Positions 22,963 to 30,928 are shown, counted from the first letter of the stretch. The stretch is DNA of 32,665 bases from an uncultured Candidatus Melainabacteria bacterium (GCA_934700385.1 CAKUXO010000016.1:1-32665), one strand, 5' to 3'. The notes: generated by a model not told the origin, from the letters alone. Made by a program: numbers and translations.

Positions 22963-23688
22963 ATGTATGAACCATTAGCTGATTATGGATGTAAAAGAGT
23001 ATTAGGAATGGGTGGGTCTATAACAGGTTATATTAACACAGGTAACCCATATCACCCTAAATATTATCAACGTGTTCAAAAGAACGATGAATTTATGGCG
23101 CAAACTAAAAAAGAAACTAAAAAGCAAAACAAACTTTCTGTTTTGGCTTTGGTTGGTTCTTTGGCTTTAATTGGGGGGATTTTTGCTTTAGGTAAAAAAG
23201 GTGGAAAAGGCAAGGTTTCTGAAACCTTAAAAACGGGTTTTTCTAAAGTTAAAAACTTATTTTCTAAAAATGTAGCTCAAGACGCTGCTGAGGGCGCTCA
23301 AAAATCATCTTTTAAAGAAAAAATGAAAGGTTTTTTCAAAAAAGCAAAAAATGAAGCAGGTGAAGCAACTAAAGATGCAACCAAGGCAGCCACAAAAGAA
23401 GCAAGTGGTGACGCTACGAGAGCTAATCAAGATGTAATAAAATTATCAGGTGAAGTTGTAAATAATTCTGATATTACAGGTGAAACAATTGAAGCAACTG
23501 TAAAAAATTCTGATGACATCATTCCTGATTTAGCTCCAGAAGAACCTATTATAAAAAATGTAGTTAATGATGAAACCGTTACTCCAAAAACTACTTCAAA
23601 GGCTGAACCAAAAGCATCATCTGATACAAAAGAATTTATTGATGATATGACAGATGATGAAATAGATGATTTTATTAATAATTTATAA
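22963..23688 (+). CDS. Membrane-anchored low-complexity protein, unknown function
   Basis: 241 residues. Polar N-terminus of about 55 residues (with GYINTGNPYHPKYYQ), one membrane segment at about 57-75 (LSVLALVGSLALIGGIFAL) followed by KKGGKGK, a basic amphipathic region (FSKVKNLFSK), an Ala/Lys/Glu/Thr region of LEA-like repeats (EATKDATKAATKEA) and an acidic tail (DDMTDDEIDDFINNL). It has no signal peptide; orientation is uncertain. The arrangement, membrane segment then GK-rich turn then Lys/Pro/Glu linker with KAEPKA, resembles the protein at 13057-13638. GGAG six to nine bases before the ATG. A strong terminator follows directly. Single-gene transcript divergent from the GT-C/rimO operon. 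Confidence 0.75.
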   Translation: MYEPLADYGCKRVLGMGGSITGYINTGNPYHPKYYQRVQKNDEFMAQTKKETKKQNKLSVLALVGSLALIGGIFALGKKGGKGKVSETLKTGFSKVKNLFSKNVAQDAAEGAQKSSFKEKMKGFFKKAKNEAGEATKDATKAATKEASGDATRANQDVIKLSGEVVNNSDITGETIEATVKNSDDIIPDLAPEEPIIKNVVNDETVTPKTTSKAEPKASSDTKEFIDDMTDDEIDDFINNL

Positions 23689-23690
23689 TC

Positions 23691-23722
23691 AAAAAGCAAT
23701 CCTTTTATGGATTGCTTTTTTG
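23691..23722. terminator. Strong bidirectional rho-independent terminator
   Basis: AAAAAGCAATCC / GGATTGCTTTTT, 12 bp stem with six-base loop, T tract on both strands. It serves the gene ending at 23688 and the opposing gene, whose stop codon (23705-23707) lies in the loop. Confidence 0.9.
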
Positions 23723-24163
23723 TTTAAATTCTTTTGCAAGTTTTTCAAGCTCAAGCCTTTGGTCTGGGGTTAAGATTTTTTCAAAATCTTTTCTATTTTG
23801 TTCTCTCATTTTTTGAGTTTCTTGTTTTAATAAAACCAATTGTGCTTTTAAGTGTGCTGTTCTTAAATTGGCTTGAAATGGCGGAATACCCGTTAAATAA
23901 ACATTTCTTATTTTATCATGAAGCCTTTGCATTTCTTTAATTTTGGCTTGCATTTGTTTTTTATGAATTTGTCTATTTGTTTTTAAATATTCTTTTTGTT
24001 CTTTTGTTAAATTCAATCTTTCATCTAAAAGTTTATCGATTTCTTTTTCTTGTTTAGGCTGCGGCTGTTTAAAATATTCATGCTCTGGTGGCGGATAGCA
24101 AAAAGCCGAGGTTTTAGCCAATAAAACAATTGAAAATAATATATAACAAATTTTTTTATTCAT
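23705..24163 (-). CDS. Periplasmic LTXXQ-motif (Spy/CpxP-like) stress protein
   Basis: 152 residues. Signal peptide at the start (MNKKICYILFSIVLLAKTSAF, cleavage near residue 21-22), then a Pro/Gln-rich spacer, then helices carrying two LTxxQ-type motifs: LNLTKEQ near residue 51-57 and ILTPDQR near 131-137. The family (Spy, CpxP, CnrX, ZraP) consists of periplasmic chaperones or sensors of envelope stress. Its ATG directly follows the stop of the ECF sigma gene, with GGAGGA inside the end of that gene as ribosome site. This fits a sensor/effector under that sigma factor. Could act as metal sensor or chaperone; no metal-binding cluster is evident. Confidence 0.75.
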   Translation of the reverse strand: MNKKICYILFSIVLLAKTSAFCYPPPEHEYFKQPQPKQEKEIDKLLDERLNLTKEQKEYLKTNRQIHKKQMQAKIKEMQRLHDKIRNVYLTGIPPFQANLRTAHLKAQLVLLKQETQKMREQNRKDFEKILTPDQRLELEKLAKEFKQKSNP

Positions 24164-24673
24164 TTAGTCCTCCAAAAGGAAATTTAATTTTGCTTTTAAA
24201 ATCGTTCTTGCGCTGTTAATTCTTGATTTAACTGTGCCTTGGGCTATGTTTAGTTTTTTTGAAATAGCGTCATAGCTTAAATTTTCAAATTCATAAAGGA
24301 TAATTGCTTCTTTTAATTTTTTAGGAAGATTATTTATCTCTTTTAAAATGATTTTTTGTCTTAATTTTGAATCGTAAATTTTTTCTGGTGTTTTTGTATA
24401 TTTAATTTGTTCAATTATTTCATCATTTTCTGATGTTTTCATTTGATTTTTAAAAGATGAGCTTTTTAAATAATCCTTGCAAAAATTAGCAGCAATCATA
24501 CAAAGCCATTGACTGAATTTGCCTTCTTCTTTATATTTATCTTTATTTTTAAGGGTTTTAAGGTAAATTTCTTGTTCAATATCTTCGTTATAATTGCCTA
24601 TAAATTTTTTAATTATTTGTTGAATTTTATAGTGGTTTTCTTTGATTATGTCTTTCAAAGCTACTTTTTCCAA
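24164..24673 (-). CDS. ECF-type RNA polymerase sigma factor
   Basis: 169 residues. Sigma region 2 in the first 80 residues (NEDIEQEIYLKTLKNKDKY and GKFSQWLCMIAANFCKDYL) and region 4 in the last 60 (LPKKLKEAIILYEFENLSYD, then AISKKLNIAQGTVKSRINSA), the typical ECF arrangement without regions 1 and 3. The best start is a TTG at 24673, 2 bp after the stop of the upstream gene, without a clear ribosome site, so translational coupling is likely; another TTG (L6) with GGAA before it is possible. It is the middle gene of a unit with a small membrane protein and an LTXXQ protein, suggesting an envelope stress response. Confidence 0.9.
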   Translation of the reverse strand: MEKVALKDIIKENHYKIQQIIKKFIGNYNEDIEQEIYLKTLKNKDKYKEEGKFSQWLCMIAANFCKDYLKSSSFKNQMKTSENDEIIEQIKYTKTPEKIYDSKLRQKIILKEINNLPKKLKEAIILYEFENLSYDAISKKLNIAQGTVKSRINSARTILKAKLNFLLED

Positions 24674-24675
24674 GT

Positions 24676-24900
24676 TTATTTGTAAAATATGCCTAGGTCG
24701 TCTTCAATTAGTTCATTTTGAAGGGTGTTATTATTTAAAGAAACATAGATATCGTTTCCTTCGTTATATATTTGAATTGCAGTATTTAAAAGTAAAATCG
24801 GAAAAGCTAAAATAACCAAAGCACGAGCAAGCGCTTTTCTTCTTTTTCTTTTAAAATAGAGTGGTTTTGCTTCTTTTAGAAGATTATCTAGTTTGTCCAT
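24676..24900 (-). CDS. Small single-pass membrane protein, candidate anti-sigma factor
   Basis: 74 residues from the ATG at 24900, which has AAGGA at a good distance; the frame extends upstream but without support. A basic cytoplasmic N-terminus (KRKRRKALARA) is followed by one membrane helix at about 25-43 (LVILAFPILLLNTAIQI) and about 30 extracytoplasmic residues. The next gene, 2 bp away, is the ECF sigma factor, so an anti-sigma role is a reasonable guess. It lacks the H-x3-C-x2-C zinc motif of ZAS anti-sigmas and is very short. Anti-sigma genes usually follow, not precede, the sigma gene. Confidence 0.6.
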   Translation of the reverse strand: MDKLDNLLKEAKPLYFKRKRRKALARALVILAFPILLLNTAIQIYNEGNDIYVSLNNNTLQNELIEDDLGIFYK

Positions 24901-24924
24901 TTTTTTATTCCTTATATAAATTAT

Positions 24925-24948
24925 AACGAAATTTTTTGTTTTTTGTTC
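24925..24948 (-). promoter_or_regulatory. Possible ECF-type promoter of the sigma/LTXXQ operon
   Basis: Minus strand GAAC, 16 bases, CGTT, similar to the GGAAC-N16-CGTC form of many ECF sigma promoters and located about 25 bases before the first ATG. A TATAAT overlapping the CGTT is an alternative housekeeping -10. Autoregulation is inferred. Confidence 0.35.
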
Positions 24949-25059
24949 AGTAAGCGTTAAAATCATCCTTTTTAATGTAACATTTCTTAACAAAAAAATT
25001 CAAGCTATAGTTGCTTTTGAGGGGTTTAAGATAAAAATTTTAAAAAATATTTAAAGAAA

Positions 25060-25090
25060 TAGGCAATTTTTTATATCAAAAATACTTTAT
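25060..25090 (+). promoter_or_regulatory. TAGGCAATTTTTTA box upstream of the gene at 25125
   Basis: TAGGCAATTTTTTA, four variable bases, AAAAATACTTTATT, in the same order and spacing as before the gene at 22963 (28 of 32 identical). TATAT and a GAGAG ribosome site follow. Confidence 0.55.
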
Positions 25091-25124
25091 TTATATATAA
25101 GAAAGATATAAGAGAGATAAAAAT

Positions 25125-25373
25125 ATGGCAAACGCAACAAACCCACAAAGAGCATTTAATCCATTTGAAACTAAAACAGATAGAGCTTCTTTGATGGCAA
25201 GTTTAAATGAAATAGATGATAAAAGCATTACAAGACGTTTCAAAAACACAGAAGATCCAATTAATCTTGCTTTTGAAAGAATTGAGAATGTTCCACTAAA
25301 AACATTAGCAAAAGATTTTGTAAAAGAAAGCTTTTTTGATTTAGTTTCATTTGTAACAGATATATGTAAATAA
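25125..25373 (+). CDS. Small hypothetical protein of 82 residues
   Basis: Begins MANATNPQRAFNPFETKTD and ends FFDLVSFVTDICK. It is polar in the first two thirds and amphipathic or mildly hydrophobic at the end; no signal peptide, no clear membrane helix, no recognised family. A GAGAG site stands nine bases before the ATG, and the TAGGCAATTTTTT box lies 50-65 bases upstream, the same arrangement as for the protein at 22963. Two hairpins follow: one covering its stop codon and a second, a typical terminator, 60 bases on. It is therefore a single-gene transcript, divergent from the ECF sigma operon. Function unknown. Confidence 0.7.
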   Translation: MANATNPQRAFNPFETKTDRASLMASLNEIDDKSITRRFKNTEDPINLAFERIENVPLKTLAKDFVKESFFDLVSFVTDICK

Positions 25374-25395
25374 TCGGCATAGCTGCGATTATTTA
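25367..25395 (+). repeat. Perfect 10-bp inverted repeat over the stop codon
   Basis: TAAATAATCG and CGATTATTTA separated by nine bases; the TAA stop of the 82-residue gene lies in the left arm. No T tract follows, so it is not a normal terminator; a 3' mRNA stabiliser or protein site is possible. Confidence 0.6.
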
Positions 25396-25434
25396 TGCGA
25401 AATGGGGGAATATAGGTAGGTTTACAAAAAATTG

Positions 25435-25461
25435 GCGTGATTTTCTAAAATCACGCTTTTT
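25435..25461 (+). terminator. Rho-independent terminator
   Basis: GCGTGATTTT / AAAATCACGC with two unpaired bases at the tip (in RNA a slightly larger loop), followed by five T. It ends the transcript of the 82-residue gene, 62 bases after its stop. Confidence 0.85.
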
Positions 25462-25528
25462 ATTTTAGCAAGTTTTTTTATTTTTATGTTTTATAATATA
25501 TGCGTGTACCAGTTAAAAGGTTAAGTTT

Positions 25529-26647
25529 ATGATTAACAACATAAAATTAGGCGAAGTTACGTCCAGAAACATAAATATTAAAAATACAAGAAACTCTGTT
25601 TCATTTGGACGAGCTAAAAATATTAACAACCATGATGAGTTTATCCCATCTGCTTCAAAAGATGATTATAAGCCAAAAAGAATGGGCTTAATGGATTGCA
25701 TTTCTTCAGCTATGTCAAATAGAAAAGCTATAAAAGACCAAATAAAGCGTGAAAACGCTGCAGCTGTCGATAGGGCAATTGAAAACTATAGCAAAAATGC
25801 TGATTACTGTAGAGATGTTGCAAGCAACGCTTTTTCAAGCTATGGTAATGCTTCTAGGACTTATTCAAAATACAACACTTTTGCAAAGAGTGTTTCTATG
25901 GAATTTGCGCCAGATATTACTCCTGTAAGGGTTGAAATTCCAATTTCAAATTTCCCATCGTCATTTTTATATTTTTCTAAAACAAAAGTTCCATGTGAAC
26001 TTACAAATGACACAATCGACTTAAATCTTCCTCGATACGCTATTATTGGTGAAGATAAAAATAAAGACACTGCTCGCCACTATATGGATTTTAAAAAACA
26101 TTTAGCAATTAGCGATGTAAGTTTTCTTGAAGATAAAGGTTTTAGGGCTAGCAATGCTTTAATTTTAAAATCTGAAAGACCTGATGAATATTTTGGCGGT
26201 TGCGCTTGTACTCTTGGTAAAAATGTTCTATTTAAAAATGTAACAGTTAAACCAGGGGTTGAGATTAACGCTTCTGAAATTCACGTTTTTGAAGCTGATA
26301 AAGACAACAAAGTTTCAAAAGTTAGAACATATTTAAGCCCTATTATTACTCCAATTGATAATTCAACTAAAAATTGGAAAAGAGGCGATATTAATATTCA
26401 AGCACCTTGTTATTTTGAAACAGATTATTCCTCTGGAAAACCAAGAATTACAAAATATGCTATTGATATTGATGAAGACATAGAACCTAGCGATAAAAGT
26501 TTTACAACGATGGCAGAGGCTTATGTTCTTCCATCTAAAAAAGGCGATTCTGCTAAAGTAATTGTTCAACCATTAGAATCTGATGCTACTTCAGGTATGT
26601 CTGATTTTACCCAATATGCAAAAGTAACCAATCCTTTAGGTGAATAA
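25529..26647 (+). CDS. Hypothetical protein of 372 residues with a hexapeptide-like segment
   Basis: No signal peptide or membrane helix. The N-terminus MINNIKLGEVTSRNINIKN with VSFGRA resembles the start of the membrane/ART-like protein (MNEIKLSQV). Residues about 50-120 are helical and rich in Ser, Tyr and Asn; the remainder is beta-rich. A stretch near residues 230-250 (LGKNVLFKNVTVKPGVEI) has the six-residue rhythm of left-handed beta-helices, as in hexapeptide transferases or bactofilins, but too short to assign. AAAAGG stands ten bases before the ATG; TATAAT is in the leader. A TAGCAAGTTTTTTTA element (25466-25480) is a weak relative of the shared box. Ends with a strong hairpin. Confidence 0.75.
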   Translation: MINNIKLGEVTSRNINIKNTRNSVSFGRAKNINNHDEFIPSASKDDYKPKRMGLMDCISSAMSNRKAIKDQIKRENAAAVDRAIENYSKNADYCRDVASNAFSSYGNASRTYSKYNTFAKSVSMEFAPDITPVRVEIPISNFPSSFLYFSKTKVPCELTNDTIDLNLPRYAIIGEDKNKDTARHYMDFKKHLAISDVSFLEDKGFRASNALILKSERPDEYFGGCACTLGKNVLFKNVTVKPGVEINASEIHVFEADKDNKVSKVRTYLSPIITPIDNSTKNWKRGDINIQAPCYFETDYSSGKPRITKYAIDIDEDIEPSDKSFTTMAEAYVLPSKKGDSAKVIVQPLESDATSGMSDFTQYAKVTNPLGE

Positions 26648-26669
26648 TTAAAAATAAAATATAAAAATT

Positions 26670-26701
26670 AAATAACCATGCTTATAAAAGCATGGTTATT
26701 T
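26670..26701. terminator. Bidirectional terminator between the 372-residue gene and fusA
   Basis: AAATAACCATGCTT / AAGCATGGTTATTT, 14 bp perfect stem with four-base loop. The T-rich tail is on the minus strand (fusA side); the plus-strand tail is weaker. Confidence 0.8.
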
Positions 26702-26771
26702 GTATCTATAAATAAGAAATGAGGGCTTGATTGAATAATCTTGCCCCCATTTAATGTTAATATTTGACTTC

Positions 26772-28859
26772 TTATTCAGCTGAAGCTGATTTAGAAATGA
26801 TTTCTTTTTCAATATTAGCAGGAACTTGTTCGTAGCATTTGAATTCCATAGAGAATGTACCACGACCTTGAGTGTTAGAACGTAGGTCTGTAGCGTAACC
26901 GAACATATTAGCAAGAGGAACGATAGCTCTTACAATAACGTTTCCTGTGTTACCTTGAGGTTCTTGACCTTCAATTCTACCACGACGTCTTGAAATATCA
27001 CCAATGATTGTACCTGTGAATTCATCAGGAATTTCGATTTCAACTTTCATCATAGGTTCTAAAATGCAAGGTTGAGCTTTTTTAGTACCTTCTTTGATTG
27101 CCATTGAACCAGCGATTTTGAATGCCATTTCAGATGAGTCAACTTCGTGGAATGATCCATCGTATAATTCAACTTTAACGTCAATCATAGGATATCCAGC
27201 TAAGATACCGCCTTCAAGAGCTTCTTCCATACCTTTTCTTGCAGGTTCGATGTATTCTTTAGGAATTGCACCACCAACGATTTTGTTTTCAAATACGAAA
27301 CCTTCGTTTTCACCAGCAGGGCTGATTTTAACTTTAACGTGACCATATTGACCTTTACCACCTGATTGACGGATGAATTTAGAATCTTGGTCTGCAGTTC
27401 CTCTGATTGTTTCACGATAAGCAACTTGAGGTTTACCGATGTTAGCTTCAACTTTGAATTCTCTTAACATACGGTCAACAATGATATCAAGGTGAAGTTC
27501 GCCCATACCAGAAATAATTGTTTGACCTGTTTCAGTATCAGATTTAACTCTGAAAGATGGATCTTCTTCAGCAAGTTTTTGTAAAGCGATACCCATTTTA
27601 TCTTGGTCAGCTTTTGTTTTAGGTTCGATAGCAACTGAAATTACAGGTTCTGGGAAGCTCATTCTTTCTAAGATGATTGGTGCTTTTTCGTCACATAATG
27701 TGTCACCTGTTGTTGTATCTTTTAAGCCAACTGCTGCGCAGATGTCGCCAGCATAGATTTCGCTTTCTTCAATACGTTGGTCAGCATACATACGAACTAA
27801 ACGAGAAATACGTTCTTTTTTGCCGTTTGTTGCGTTTAATACATAAGAACCAGATGTGATAACACCTGAATAAACTCTTAAGAATGTTAAACGACCAACA
27901 AATGGGTCTGTCATAACTTTGAATGCTAAAGCAGAGAATGGTTCATCATCTGATGAATGTCTTTCTGTTTTAGTACCGTCTTCAAGTTCGCCTTCGATAG
28001 CTTTTACATCGATTGGAGATGGCATATAATCAACAACGTTGTTTAATAATAATTGAACACCTTTGTTTTTAAATGCTGTACCGCAGCAAACAGGAACGAT
28101 TTTATTGTTACAAACTGCTTTTCTTAAAACAGCTTTTAATTCATCAACTGTGATTGAATCTGGATCTTCGAAGAATTTTTCCATTAATTCATCGTCTTCA
28201 GCTGCGATTGCTTCAACCATGGCATCATGATATTCTTTAGCTTTTTCTGCTAAATCAGCAGGAATTTCTTCTTCTTTAATATCTGTACCAAGGTCATTAG
28301 TATAAATTTCAGCTTTCATTGTCATTAAGTCAACAAGACCTGTGAATTTATCTTCAGCACCGATTGGTAATTGAATAGGAACAGCGTTAGCACCTAGTCT
28401 GTTTTTAATTTGGTCAACAACACGATAGAAATCAGCGCCTGTTCTATCCATTTTGTTAACGAATACCATACGAGGAACTTCGTATCTGTTAGCTTGACGC
28501 CAAACTGTTTCTGATTGAGATTGCACACCACCTACTGCGCAGAAAACGGCTACAACACCATCTAATACACGAAGTGAACGTTCTACTTCGATTGTGAAGT
28601 CAACGTGGCCTGGGGTGTCAATAATATTAATTTGGTGTCCTTTCCAAGAAGCAGTAACGGCTGCAGATTGGATTGTGATACCTCTTTCTTTTTCTTGTTC
28701 CATAAAGTCGGTTACAGAAGCACCGTCATGTGTTTCACCGATTTTGTGTGTTTTACCTGTATAGAATAAAATACGTTCTGTAGTGGTTGTTTTACCTGCG
28801 TCAATGTGAGCAGCAATACCAATATTACGGATTTTATCCAATGGTGTCTTTCTAGGCAT
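26772..28859 (-). CDS. fusA: Translation elongation factor G
   Basis: GTPase that moves tRNAs and mRNA through the ribosome. 695 residues, full length. G1 AHIDAGKTT (17-25), G2 region RGITIQSAA, G3 DTPGH, G4 NKMD and the domain IV/V blocks (RESGGKGQYGHV-like RQSGGKGQYGHVKV, and SRRRGRIEGQE) are all canonical. Codon choice is more even than in its neighbours, as expected for a highly expressed gene. It is not in a str operon: rpsL, rpsG and tuf are absent on both sides, and a glycosyltransferase gene lies upstream. It may be the only EF-G or a second copy; this cannot be told from the window. AAAAGGAAACC is the ribosome site. Confidence 0.98.
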   Translation of the reverse strand: MPRKTPLDKIRNIGIAAHIDAGKTTTTERILFYTGKTHKIGETHDGASVTDFMEQEKERGITIQSAAVTASWKGHQINIIDTPGHVDFTIEVERSLRVLDGVVAVFCAVGGVQSQSETVWRQANRYEVPRMVFVNKMDRTGADFYRVVDQIKNRLGANAVPIQLPIGAEDKFTGLVDLMTMKAEIYTNDLGTDIKEEEIPADLAEKAKEYHDAMVEAIAAEDDELMEKFFEDPDSITVDELKAVLRKAVCNNKIVPVCCGTAFKNKGVQLLLNNVVDYMPSPIDVKAIEGELEDGTKTERHSSDDEPFSALAFKVMTDPFVGRLTFLRVYSGVITSGSYVLNATNGKKERISRLVRMYADQRIEESEIYAGDICAAVGLKDTTTGDTLCDEKAPIILERMSFPEPVISVAIEPKTKADQDKMGIALQKLAEEDPSFRVKSDTETGQTIISGMGELHLDIIVDRMLREFKVEANIGKPQVAYRETIRGTADQDSKFIRQSGGKGQYGHVKVKISPAGENEGFVFENKIVGGAIPKEYIEPARKGMEEALEGGILAGYPMIDVKVELYDGSFHEVDSSEMAFKIAGSMAIKEGTKKAQPCILEPMMKVEIEIPDEFTGTIIGDISRRRGRIEGQEPQGNTGNVIVRAIVPLANMFGYATDLRSNTQGRGTFSMEFKCYEQVPANIEKEIISKSASAE

Positions 28860-28891
28860 ATTTGGTTTCCTTTTCTATAATAGTATCCTTA

Positions 28892-28918
28892 ATTATAATA
28901 TAATTTTCTCACAAACAA
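28892..28918 (-). promoter_or_regulatory. Possible fusA promoter
   Basis: Minus strand TTGTTT, 15 bases, TATAAT, about 33 bases before the fusA ATG. Spacing is short; the -10 is perfect. Confidence 0.4.
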
Positions 28919-28937
28919 GACTTTCGGCAAGTAATAT

Positions 28938-30815
28938 TTACAATTTTTCATAAGTTATGAAAATCCAGCTTTTAAGTGTGTTTTGCGCTAAGTACAATCC
29001 TGATTTTTCAAAATTTTTACTTTCAAAATTTTTAAAATAATTTCCATATTTATCATTTGTATATTGTTTAACATCAATTATTTTGAAATTTTTTTCAATT
29101 ATATTAAATAAACATTCATAAGAATATGATGAAATTACTTCTCCCATATAGCTTGCGTCAATTTCTTCTTCTGATAGGGCGTATTTTATGTTTGAAGAAG
29201 AAAGATGTGGATTGTATTGATTTTTATTTAAAATTTGAAGATATTTTTCTTTTGTTGAAATGAAAGGATTAGAATCAGAATTAAAACAAAGAATTATTTT
29301 ATCCCCTTTTTTGATATTATTTTCTTTTAAAATGTTTAAAACATAGCCTTCAAGGGCGTTATCGACCTTTTTATTTTCAATTATTGGTTTAATTAGAGTT
29401 TTAATGTTGAATTTTGTGGCTTTTTGGCTTAAATTTTTTCCAAAAACAAGTGAAAACATAAACCTTGAATTAAGTGCCGACATTTTTTCGTAATCAAAAT
29501 CAATTATATTTTTATCTTTATAATAATATTTTAAAAATCTTGCCCCGTTTGTCATAAAAATCGGGGTTTTAGAAGATATTTTTTCATCTTTAAAATATTG
29601 ATTAAAACAGTTATAAATTTTAACTTTATCAATATCTCTTTTTTCAAGAGGATAAAAATTTGTTATGAATAAATTTATAAATAAAAAGAAAAATAAAATT
29701 CCAAATTTTAATTTTTTGTTTTGAATTTCACTTAAACCAAAACCAAAACAAACCAATAAAATTAAACCAACGCTATAAAGATAAAATGGAATAAAGCCTG
29801 TTATATCTAGTTTTGAAATGGTTATATAAAAAATTAAAATTAAAAAACCAACTAAAAAAAGTTTTCTATTTAATTTATTTTTAATTATTCCAAAAATAAT
29901 TAAACTTACCCCTAAAACAACAGGAATTAAAGAAAAAACAACAAAACCAAATAAAGATAAATAATCAAATGAATTGTTTTTAATTGAAACAATGACATTT
30001 AAAATTAATGAACAGGCTTGAATTGTGTCTTGGTTGCAACAATAATTTATAAATGGCGAAAAATAATCGTTTAAAAAGTTATAAAAAGATAATCCCGAAA
30101 AAGAAACATAAGCGCTATGTGGGCTAATTATGTTATTAAATGCGCAAAATGTTTGTTTGAGTAAAATTGGCAGATATAATAAAAATCCTAAAAATGAAAT
30201 TAAAACAGATTTTAAAATATCTTTATTTTTATCTTTTTGAAAAAGTAAAATTAAAAAATATTCAATTCCAACACTTATAAAACCAAGGGTTGAACTTAAA
30301 ATAAAAAAGAAATTTATAATTCCAAATTTAATAAAACCTTTGTTTTGCTTTAAAATTTTAATTAAATAATAAATATTAATTGAAAATAATAAAAAACATA
30401 AGCAATAGAATTTTATAAAACTAACAGTTGAAATATTAAGATGGAAAATAGCTAAAATTAAAGCTAAAATAAGCCCAGTTTCTTTGTTTTTTAAAAGATT
30501 GCCTATTTTATAGAAAACAAAAATATTTACAATTGAAAAAATTAAATTTAGAAGTCTTAAATAAATCCATTCATTTTGAAAATATGTTAAAAAATGAATA
30601 ATAAGATAATATAATGGTGCGTGATAATCAATTATAGCTGAGGTTTTAAGAATTTCAAAAGGAAATTTTAACCCCGCAATTGAAACCATTGCAAGTTCAT
30701 CAAAATTATATCCTTGAATAAATAAATCGTAATTAAATCTTAAAAAAAATCCTAAGAATATTATTAAAACAAGGATGTAATTTGATTTAATGAAATTTAA
30801 AATTTTTTCTTTCAT
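28938..30815 (-). CDS. GT-C family glycosyltransferase, PMT/ArnT-like membrane protein
   Basis: 625 residues, about 12 membrane helices in the first 400, then a soluble C-terminal region of about 220 residues. The first extracytoplasmic loop has the family features: a basic residue after helix 1 (LRFNYD), GYNFDELAM containing the acidic D-E pair used in catalysis, and DYHAPLYYLIIHFL, matching the hPPLYY element of PMT_2/GT39 proteins. Enzymes of this type transfer sugars from polyprenyl phosphate to lipid or protein at the periplasmic face. Substrates unknown. It lacks a ribosome site; TAAAAT is six bases before the ATG. fusA follows after 78 bp with its own probable promoter. Strong A/T bias. 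Confidence 0.75.
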   Translation of the reverse strand: MKEKILNFIKSNYILVLIIFLGFFLRFNYDLFIQGYNFDELAMVSIAGLKFPFEILKTSAIIDYHAPLYYLIIHFLTYFQNEWIYLRLLNLIFSIVNIFVFYKIGNLLKNKETGLILALILAIFHLNISTVSFIKFYCLCFLLFSINIYYLIKILKQNKGFIKFGIINFFFILSSTLGFISVGIEYFLILLFQKDKNKDILKSVLISFLGFLLYLPILLKQTFCAFNNIISPHSAYVSFSGLSFYNFLNDYFSPFINYCCNQDTIQACSLILNVIVSIKNNSFDYLSLFGFVVFSLIPVVLGVSLIIFGIIKNKLNRKLFLVGFLILIFYITISKLDITGFIPFYLYSVGLILLVCFGFGLSEIQNKKLKFGILFFFLFINLFITNFYPLEKRDIDKVKIYNCFNQYFKDEKISSKTPIFMTNGARFLKYYYKDKNIIDFDYEKMSALNSRFMFSLVFGKNLSQKATKFNIKTLIKPIIENKKVDNALEGYVLNILKENNIKKGDKIILCFNSDSNPFISTKEKYLQILNKNQYNPHLSSSNIKYALSEEEIDASYMGEVISSYSYECLFNIIEKNFKIIDVKQYTNDKYGNYFKNFESKNFEKSGLYLAQNTLKSWIFITYEKL

Positions 30816-30821
30816 ATTTTA

Positions 30822-30851
30822 ATTTTATCAAGTTGCAAGGTAAAATATCAA
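30822..30851 (-). promoter_or_regulatory. Promoter of the GT-C gene, placed for a leaderless transcript
   Basis: Minus strand TTGATA (5 of 6 to consensus), 18 bases, TAAAAT (5 of 6), six bases, ATG. The best-formed of the promoters in this window that lie exactly at leaderless distance. Confidence 0.55.
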
Positions 30852-30928
30852 ATTTTTAAAATTCATACATATATTTGTTTTGCTTTTTGAAAAATAACAT
30901 TAAAATAATAAAAAAGTGAGGTAATAAA

